DNA of 41,804 nt from a bacterium (lineage in GTDB: Bacteria; Myxococcota_A; Bradymonadia; UBA7976; UBA1532), in NCBI GenBank assembly GCA_030426945.1, contig JAUHXL010000008.1:1-41804 (forward strand). Direction: 5' to 3'. The number at the start of each line of letters is the position of its first letter. The stretch's first letter is position 1. The notes below the pieces were generated by a model that was not told where the DNA came from, made no database searches, and was given only the letters and a program-made list of their open reading frames with translations. This document shows, piece after piece, positions 34,993 to 41,804 of this stretch. The position numbers and the translations under genes were made by a program.

Positions 34993-37154
34993 CCGACCCC
35001 AGCCACGATCCCCTCGACGCCACCGACGACGACCTGCACCTCGCCGGCCTCGACGCCGACGCCGCGGCGCACCGTCTGCGCCTGCGCACCCGGTGGGCCT
35101 CGCTGGGGGTGGCCCTCACCTCGCTGCTGCCCTACGAGATCGTCGACGGCAAGCCGCAGTTCGTCTGGTCGCTGCTGGGCGAGCTCTCGGCCGCGGGCGT
35201 CCTGGCCTGCTTCGCGCCCCTGGTCGCCGGCCTGACGGTGTTCGTCGCCGGCCTGCGTCTGCGCCGCCCCTCGTCCCTGGCCGCGCTCACCCTGGGCGCC
35301 CTGGCCGCCTCCTACCTGGTCGTGCGGCTGGGCGCCGACGCCGCGGCGTGGGAGCTGCTGCCCCTGCCCGAGAGCATCGGGCGCCGCCATGGCTGGGCGC
35401 TGCTCGCGCTGGCGCTGGTGGGCGCCGGCGCCCCGATGGCCTTCCGGCCCCACGCGCGCCGCGTGGCGAACGGCCTGTTGCTGGGGGCGCTCGGGCTGGC
35501 GATCGCCTTCTACGTCTGGCCCGCGCGCGGCGAGGCCCCCATCTCGACGGTGGTGCGGACGCTGTCGCGCCTGGACGTGGTGACGGACTGGCGGTTCAAG
35601 CTCGGCTTCATCGTCGTCGCGCTGCTGGCGCTGTGGCCGGGCATCATCGCGCTGCTGGGGGTTCGCTTCGTGCGCTGGCCGCCGAAGGACGACCACCCGG
35701 TGCTGGCCATCGCGGCCCTCTACGGGCTGCCCCTGATGCTGGCCATGTTCGTCTTCCGCGCCATCCCCGGGGCCCCCGAGGGCTGGTCGGTGTTCAACGT
35801 GCTGGGCGGCATCCTGGTGCTGGCGGCCACCGTCGCGCTGCTGGCCTCGGGCATCGAGGTGGCGGCCGAGGCCACGCTCGCGCCGGATCCCGAGGCGGAG
35901 CCGCCGCCCGAGGGCATGGCCCCGCGCCGCGCGCTGGCCATCGCGGGGGTCGCGGCGCTGGTGTGCGGCCTGGGGCAGTGGGCGTTGGCTCGGCCGCCGA
36001 CGAAGGGGGTGGAGTGGACGCTGGTGGCGGCGTCGCCCGCGGCGGACGCCGTGTTCGAGCAGCTGCTGCCGGCCTGGAATCGGGCGCGCCTCGCCTGGGA
36101 CCGCCAGGCCCGCGAGGCCAGCGGGGCCCGCGCGCTGCAGGAGGTCGAGGCGGCGGCGAAGGCGCTGCGCGAGGGCGCCGACGCGGTGGATCCGACGCTG
36201 GGCGCGGCCGTCGCGCGGCTGACCACCGAGGCCCGCGACCTGCACGTCGCCGGGCGTCGCTGGTACCAGCTCGTCGCCGACCTCAACGAGACCGTGCGGG
36301 CGCTCGGCCTGCCCTACTACCTGGATCCGACGGTGTACGTCTTCAAGCACGGCGAGGGCCTGCGCCGGCACTTCCGCATGCGCACCTACCGCGTCGAGCG
36401 CGTCGGGCGCTTCCGCGCGGGGGGCGACGACTTCGCCACGCTGCACGTCCGCCGCCTGGATCGTCGCGGTCCGGACGGCCGCCGCCTGCTCGGCTTCTCG
36501 CGCGACCTGCAGCGCTTCGCCATCGTGCAGGTCGACGAGCTCGAGGACTTCGAGGGCTCGCTCTTCACCGGCGCGGCGCACGACCCGCCCCGCTGTGACG
36601 AGCCCGAGCGCTACGCCGCGCAGAGCGGGCTCGAGCGCTGCGGGGAGCTGCTGGCGAAGGTGGTCGAAGAGGCCGAGACGGGCCTCGGTGAGGCGCTGGC
36701 GCTGCTGACCGAGCGCCACGAGCTGCAGCACCAGATCGACGGGCCGCACCTGGCGATGTCCGGCGCCGTGCTCGACCGCCTGGCCGGGCGCTCCGAGGGG
36801 CTGCAGAACCGGGTCAACCGGGAGCTGTCGGCCTACGTCGCGCAGATGACCGCGCCGCACGCCGCGCCCCGCCTGGGGCTGATCCACCTGGTGCGCTTCG
36901 TCCTGAACGGTGATCCGCGCCACCACCTGTACCACGTGGCGGTCATCGCCTTCGAGGCGCTGGTCGACCGGGGCCTGACCGACAGCGACGGCGTCGCCGA
37001 CCTCGACGCCGTCGTCGCGGCCTTCGTCGAGCTGGCGACGCTGGACGACGCCGCCCTGCGCGTCCGCGCGGCCGAAGCGTGGGGCGATCTGTACGGGGGC
37101 GGCCTGCCCGACGTGGAGATCCTCGAGGTCAGCCGGCCGCCCGAAGGCGCGTGA
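34989..37154 (+). CDS. Polytopic membrane protein with C-terminal HEXXH metallopeptidase-like domain
   Basis: 721 aa; roughly 8 hydrophobic segments in the first ~325 aa, then LTERHELQHQIDGPH...NRVNRELSAYVAQM (HEXXH-X30-E); 4-nt overlap with upstream gene. Confidence 0.7.
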   Translation: MTDPSHDPLDATDDDLHLAGLDADAAAHRLRLRTRWASLGVALTSLLPYEIVDGKPQFVWSLLGELSAAGVLACFAPLVAGLTVFVAGLRLRRPSSLAALTLGALAASYLVVRLGADAAAWELLPLPESIGRRHGWALLALALVGAGAPMAFRPHARRVANGLLLGALGLAIAFYVWPARGEAPISTVVRTLSRLDVVTDWRFKLGFIVVALLALWPGIIALLGVRFVRWPPKDDHPVLAIAALYGLPLMLAMFVFRAIPGAPEGWSVFNVLGGILVLAATVALLASGIEVAAEATLAPDPEAEPPPEGMAPRRALAIAGVAALVCGLGQWALARPPTKGVEWTLVAASPAADAVFEQLLPAWNRARLAWDRQAREASGARALQEVEAAAKALREGADAVDPTLGAAVARLTTEARDLHVAGRRWYQLVADLNETVRALGLPYYLDPTVYVFKHGEGLRRHFRMRTYRVERVGRFRAGGDDFATLHVRRLDRRGPDGRRLLGFSRDLQRFAIVQVDELEDFEGSLFTGAAHDPPRCDEPERYAAQSGLERCGELLAKVVEEAETGLGEALALLTERHELQHQIDGPHLAMSGAVLDRLAGRSEGLQNRVNRELSAYVAQMTAPHAAPRLGLIHLVRFVLNGDPRHHLYHVAVIAFEALVDRGLTDSDGVADLDAVVAAFVELATLDDAALRVRAAEAWGDLYGGGLPDVEILEVSRPPEGA

Positions 37155-37160
37155 CGCGGC

Positions 37161-38207
37161 TCACTCGCGCCAGAGCATCTTCCAGGGGTGCCGCTTGATG
37201 TCGCGCAGCATCTCCTTGAGGTCGTCGTACAGCTCCTGATCCACCAGCAGCTGGCCCACGGTGCCGCGGCCCGATCCCAGATCCGCCAGCAGGGCGCTCA
37301 CGTCGCGCGTGATGGCGCGGGCGCCGCCGGTGACGTGGGGCAGGTCGGCCAGGGCCTCGTCGATCGCCGGGCCGTTGCGCGCCAGCAGCGCTTGAACGTC
37401 GTTCAGTGATGCGTCGGCGCGGGCCAACGTGGCCTCGAGGGAGCGGGTCAGCGGATCGGCGCGGCGCGCGATCACGCCGCTGGTGCGCTTCACGTCGTCG
37501 ACGATGGCCGCGAGCTGCGCGCCGTCGCCGACCGCCGTCCGCACCGCGCCCATCACCGCGCGCAGGTCGTCCGACGTGGCGGCCAGGTTCTCGGTGATGC
37601 GGTCCAGCCGCGCGCGGTTGTCGGCGACGTAGCTGTCCAGGTTCTTGGTCAGCCGGGTGAGGCTCTGCACCAGCCCGCCGATGTCCAGGTCGCCGTCGGC
37701 GCCCAGCGCGGCCTCGACCTGCGACAGGATGCCGTCGACGCGGGTGAACAGCACGTCGATGCGCGCGGGATCCCGGCCCCGGATGGTGGCGCCGTCCTCC
37801 CAGGCCGGGGCCGCCGCGGTGCCGGGCACGATCTCGAGGTACTTCTCACCCAGCACGCCCTGCGTCGTGATGATGAACTGGCTGTCCTGCCGCACCGACT
37901 CGGCCATCTTGGCGTCGACGTGGATGGTCAGCCGGACGTTGATCGGGGCGTCCTCGCCCGCGCGCGGGGCGCTGCGGCGCGCCTCGCGCCCGGCGAGGAA
38001 CTCCACGGTCTCCACCCGCCCGGCGCGGACGCCGGCGATCTTGACCGGCGCGCCGGTGAGGATCGAGCCGCTGTCGGCGAACTCGAGGTGCAGCGTCACC
38101 TGCGGCCCCACCGAGAAGCTGCCCAGCAGCACCACGAAGCCGACCAGCAGCGTCACCGCCACCAGGATCAGGGCGCCGACCTTCGTCTTGAGGGCGATGT
38201 CGGACAT
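37161..38207 (-). CDS. mlaD: MCE-family (MlaD-like) lipid-transport substrate-binding protein
   Basis: 348 aa; KTKVGALILVAVTLLVGFVVLLG TM; FADSGSILTGAPVKIAGVRAGRVETVEF MCE domain; long C-terminal helical region. Confidence 0.92.
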   Translation of the reverse strand: MSDIALKTKVGALILVAVTLLVGFVVLLGSFSVGPQVTLHLEFADSGSILTGAPVKIAGVRAGRVETVEFLAGREARRSAPRAGEDAPINVRLTIHVDAKMAESVRQDSQFIITTQGVLGEKYLEIVPGTAAAPAWEDGATIRGRDPARIDVLFTRVDGILSQVEAALGADGDLDIGGLVQSLTRLTKNLDSYVADNRARLDRITENLAATSDDLRAVMGAVRTAVGDGAQLAAIVDDVKRTSGVIARRADPLTRSLEATLARADASLNDVQALLARNGPAIDEALADLPHVTGGARAITRDVSALLADLGSGRGTVGQLLVDQELYDDLKEMLRDIKRHPWKMLWRE

Positions 38208-38228
38208 GGACGAGGGCGGCGCTCCTTC

Positions 38229-38972
38229 TCAGATGTCCATGGGCCCGTCGGGCAGACCGTTGACGAACTGTCGCACGACCGGGTCGGCGCTGTCCCGAAA
38301 GGCCTGGGGCGGTCCGTCGAGCAGCACGCGCCCCTGATACAACATGACCACCCGGTCCGCGACGCCGAAGATGCTGGCCAGGTCGTGCGAGACGACGATG
38401 CTGGTCACGCTCGTCTCGTCGGCCAGGCGCCGGATGAGGCGATCGACGTGCCGCGCGCTGATCGGGTCGAGGCCCGTCGTGGGCTCGTCGAAGACCACGT
38501 ACTCGGGCTCCATGGTCAGCGCGCGCGCGATGGCCACGCGCTTGCGCAGACCGTCGCCGATGTCGGCCGGCCGCCGGTCGGCGTAGCGCTCCATGTGCAC
38601 CAGCTGCAGCTTCGACCGCGCCGCCTCGAGGCTGGCCGCGTGCGACAGCCCCTGGTGCTTGCGCAGGGGCAGCGCGACGTTCTCGAGCAGGGTCATGCTG
38701 TCGAACAGCGTGCTGTGCTGCAGCACCATGGTGCAGCGCTTGCGCAGGGGGAAGAAGTCGCGCTCGCTGAAGCCGGCGACGTCCTGGCCCTCGAACAGGA
38801 TCTGCCCCGCGTCGGGCGCGAGCAGGCCCAGCAGGTGCTTGACGAGCACGCTCTTGCCCGCGCCGCTCTTGCCGATGATGAACAGCACCTCGCCCCGCGC
38901 CACGTCGATCGACACGCCGTCGAGCACCCGCTTGGGGCCGAACGCCTTGTGCACGTCGATGAAGCGGATCAC
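38229..38972 (-). CDS. MlaF-like ABC ATPase 1 (non-consensus signature motif)
   Basis: GTG 38972, 247 aa; Walker [10 protein letters not shown]-loop [10 protein letters not shown], signature [17 protein letters not shown], Walker [14 protein letters not shown]-loop VVSHD. Confidence 0.92.
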   Translation of the reverse strand: MIRFIDVHKAFGPKRVLDGVSIDVARGEVLFIIGKSGAGKSVLVKHLLGLLAPDAGQILFEGQDVAGFSERDFFPLRKRCTMVLQHSTLFDSMTLLENVALPLRKHQGLSHAASLEAARSKLQLVHMERYADRRPADIGDGLRKRVAIARALTMEPEYVVFDEPTTGLDPISARHVDRLIRRLADETSVTSIVVSHDLASIFGVADRVVMLYQGRVLLDGPPQAFRDSADPVVRQFVNGLPDGPMDI

Positions 38973-38985
38973 CTCGGGGACTCCA

Positions 38986-39749
<764 letters not shown>

Positions 39750-39753
<4 letters not shown>

Positions 39754-40520
39754 CGCAGCAGGTGCGTGATGAAGTAGTCGAGCACGAAGATGCCGACCGC
39801 CGACGCGACCACGCAGGCGTTGACCGCGCGGCCCACGCCGGGCGCGCCGCCGCGCACGGACAGCCCGAAGCCGCAGCTCACGAGACCCACGGCCACCCCG
39901 AACGAGAAAGCCTTGGCGAGTCCGTTGAGGAAGTCCTCCAACTTCACGTACTCGATGAAGCTGTTCCAGAAGACGTAGGGGTCGACGCCGATCAGCACGT
40001 CGGCGGTCACCATGCCCCCGATGAGCGCGAAGACGTCCCCCACGACGTTCAGCAGCGTCATCATCACGGTCATCGCGACCAGCCGCGGCATCACCAGGTA
40101 CTCGATGGGATCGATGGCCAGCACGCGCAGGGCGTCGACCTGCTCGGTGACGGTCATCGTGCCCAGCTCGGCGGTGTTGTGGGCGCCGACGCGCCCGCTG
40201 AACATCAGCCCGACCAGCAGGGGCCCGACCTCGCGGAACACGCTGTAGCCGAAGCCCCAGCCCATGACCTCGTAGGCCCGGTACTTCACGACGTACTCGC
40301 CCACCTGCAGCACCGCGATGGCCCCCGCGAACCAGGCCGTCACGACGATGATCGGCAGCGAGCGGACGCCCACGGCGTGCAGCGTGCGCCAGGTCTCGCG
40401 GCCGTCGCCGCGCAAGCGCACGCCGGCCCGCGCGACGGCCGCGGTGAAGAGCGCCAGCTCGCCCACGACGTCGGCGATGTCGAGGAAGCGCCCGCCCAGA
40501 CGCGCGGCGAGGCCCCTCAC
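39750..40520 (-). CDS. MlaE-like permease 2
   Basis: GTG 40520, 256 aa; GLMFSGRVGAHNTAELGTMTVTEQVDALRVLAIDPIEYLVMPRLVA; 4-nt overlap with permease 1. Confidence 0.93.
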
Positions 40521-41248
40521 GGCGTGACCTCGGGGTGCAGGAAGGCGCGCACGAGGGGATCGGCGCTGGCCTCGGCCTCCGCGCAGGTGCCCTCGAACAC
40601 CCGCCGCCCGCGGTCGAGCACCGCCAGGCGATCGCACAGGGGCAGCAGGCTGGGCACGTCGTGGCTGACGATCACCGCCGTCGCCGCGCGCTCCACCTGC
40701 ATCGCCTTCAGCAGCGCGAAGATGCGGTTGGTCGTCACCGGATCCAGCCCGGCGGTGGGGTCGTCGCAGAGCAGGATGGGCGGATCGTGGATCGTCGCGC
40801 GGGCCAGGCACACCCGCTTCTTCATGCCGCCCGACAGCTCCGCCGGCAGGCGATCCTCGATGCCGGGCAGGTGCACCTGCGCCAGCCGCTTCGTGACCCG
40901 CGCCGTGATCTCGTCCGCCGACGCCGCGCGGCGCTGCCGAAGGGGGAACGCGATGTTCTCGCCGACGGTCAGGTAGTCGAACAGGGCGTAGTTCTGGAAG
41001 ATCATGCCGATGCGATCGCGCACGGGCATCAGCGCCGTCTCGTCGAGGGCGCTGACCTCGTCGTCGTCGACGAACACCTGCCCGGCGTCCGGCCGCAGCA
41101 GACCGCAAACCAGCTTCAGCACCAGGCTCTTGCCCGCGCCCCCCTGCCCCACCAGGCCCAGCGTCGCGCCGGTGGGTACGGTGAGCGAGACGTCGTCGAG
41201 CACGGTGGCGCCCTCGAAGCGCTTGGTCACGCCGCAGAGGCGGATCAT
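40517..41248 (-). CDS. MlaF-like ABC ATPase 2 (Asp in place of the Walker B catalytic Glu)
   Basis: 243 aa; Walker A GQGGAGKS, Q-loop MIFQNYALFD, signature ELSGGMKKRVCLARA, Walker B ILLCDDPTAGLD, H-loop IVSHD; 4-nt overlap with permease 2. Confidence 0.93.
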   Translation of the reverse strand: MIRLCGVTKRFEGATVLDDVSLTVPTGATLGLVGQGGAGKSLVLKLVCGLLRPDAGQVFVDDDEVSALDETALMPVRDRIGMIFQNYALFDYLTVGENIAFPLRQRRAASADEITARVTKRLAQVHLPGIEDRLPAELSGGMKKRVCLARATIHDPPILLCDDPTAGLDPVTTNRIFALLKAMQVERAATAVIVSHDVPSLLPLCDRLAVLDRGRRVFEGTCAEAEASADPLVRAFLHPEVTP

Positions 41249-41804
41249 GGCCAGCGCACCTCGTAGGCCGGCGCGCGAGGGGGCTCCGGGCGCGTCGCCA
41301 GCGCGGCGGCGTCGCCGGCCAAGGCCGCGCGGGCCGGTCCGGCGTAGCGGCTGTCCGGGCGCTCGCGGAGCAGGGCCTCGAGCGCGACCCGCGCGCCGGC
41401 GGCGTCGTCCGCGGCCTGCCGCGCGGCGGCCAGCCCCCACCAGCAGTCGTCGCGCACCACGCTCGTGTCGAAGTCCGCGAGGCACCGGTCATAGGCGCGC
41501 GCCGCCGCCGCCGGATCGCGCCGGGCCCACAGGTGCAGATCCCCCACCCGCAGGGCCGCGTCGTCCAGGCGGCGGCTGCGGTAGCTGCCCACCAGCAGGC
41601 TGGTCTCGTTGCGGATGCCGAGCAGGGCCTCGTACGCGCCGACCGCTCGGTCGAAGGCGCCCTGGCGTCGATAGAGATCCGCCAACACCCACAAGGCGTC
41701 GTCCACCAGCGGGCTGGTGGGCGCCTGCTCGACGAGCGCCCTCAGGGTGGCCCGCGCCCCCGCGAGATCCTGCAGCCGCACGAGCTGCACGTGGGCGCGC
41801 CACC
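41245..41804 (-). CDS. TPR-repeat protein, partial (N-terminus beyond window end)
   Basis: ARATLRALVEQAPTSPLVDDALWVLADLYRRQGAFDRAVGAYEALL...AARAYDRCLADF...ALLRERPDSRYAGPARAAL; frame open to the window edge; ATGA overlap with ATPase 2. Confidence 0.7.
   Translation of the reverse strand, partial: WRAHVQLVRLQDLAGARATLRALVEQAPTSPLVDDALWVLADLYRRQGAFDRAVGAYEALLGIRNETSLLVGSYRSRRLDDAALRVGDLHLWARRDPAAAARAYDRCLADFDTSVVRDDCWWGLAAARQAADDAAGARVALEALLRERPDSRYAGPARAALAGDAAALATRPEPPRAPAYEVRWP

Overview
GC-rich (~70%+) bacterial chromosomal window, probably Myxococcota/'Deltaproteobacteria'-like. That placement is inferred from a MYXO-CTERM-like tail, several lipoproteins with Asp/Ala/Pro-rich linkers, and multiheme and TPR/cNMP proteins. 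I see no rRNA, tRNA, CRISPR array, integrase or transposase. Housekeeping genes: cmk (partial), aroA, miaA, mutL, guaB, guaA, typA/bipA, a thiolase and msrP. Between and around them lie a lineage-specific envelope gene set and an MCE/Mla-type lipid transporter operon. Most notable: (1) the MCE operon encodes two different permeases and two different ATPases with complementary non-consensus motifs. One has signature IGDG in place of LSGG with a normal DEP Walker B; the other has normal LSGG with DDP in place of DEP. This is the pattern of an asymmetric heterodimeric ABC transporter. (2) Two tandem large lipoproteins have C-terminal halves resembling BPI/LBP-type TULIP lipid-binding modules. (3) A membrane protein with HEXXH-X30-E is translationally coupled to an anchored TolB-like propeller. 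(4) A PEGA/beta-barrel-like protein is coupled to a tetraheme lipoprotein. (5) An FHA protein carries a degenerate GGDEF domain at the tail of the guaBA cluster. (6) MutL lacks the DQHA endonuclease motif. Non-coding structure includes a perfect 22-bp hairpin, a strong G4 motif beside guaB, and two inverted clusters of heptamer repeats. All family calls are by eye from the translations; no database search was run.
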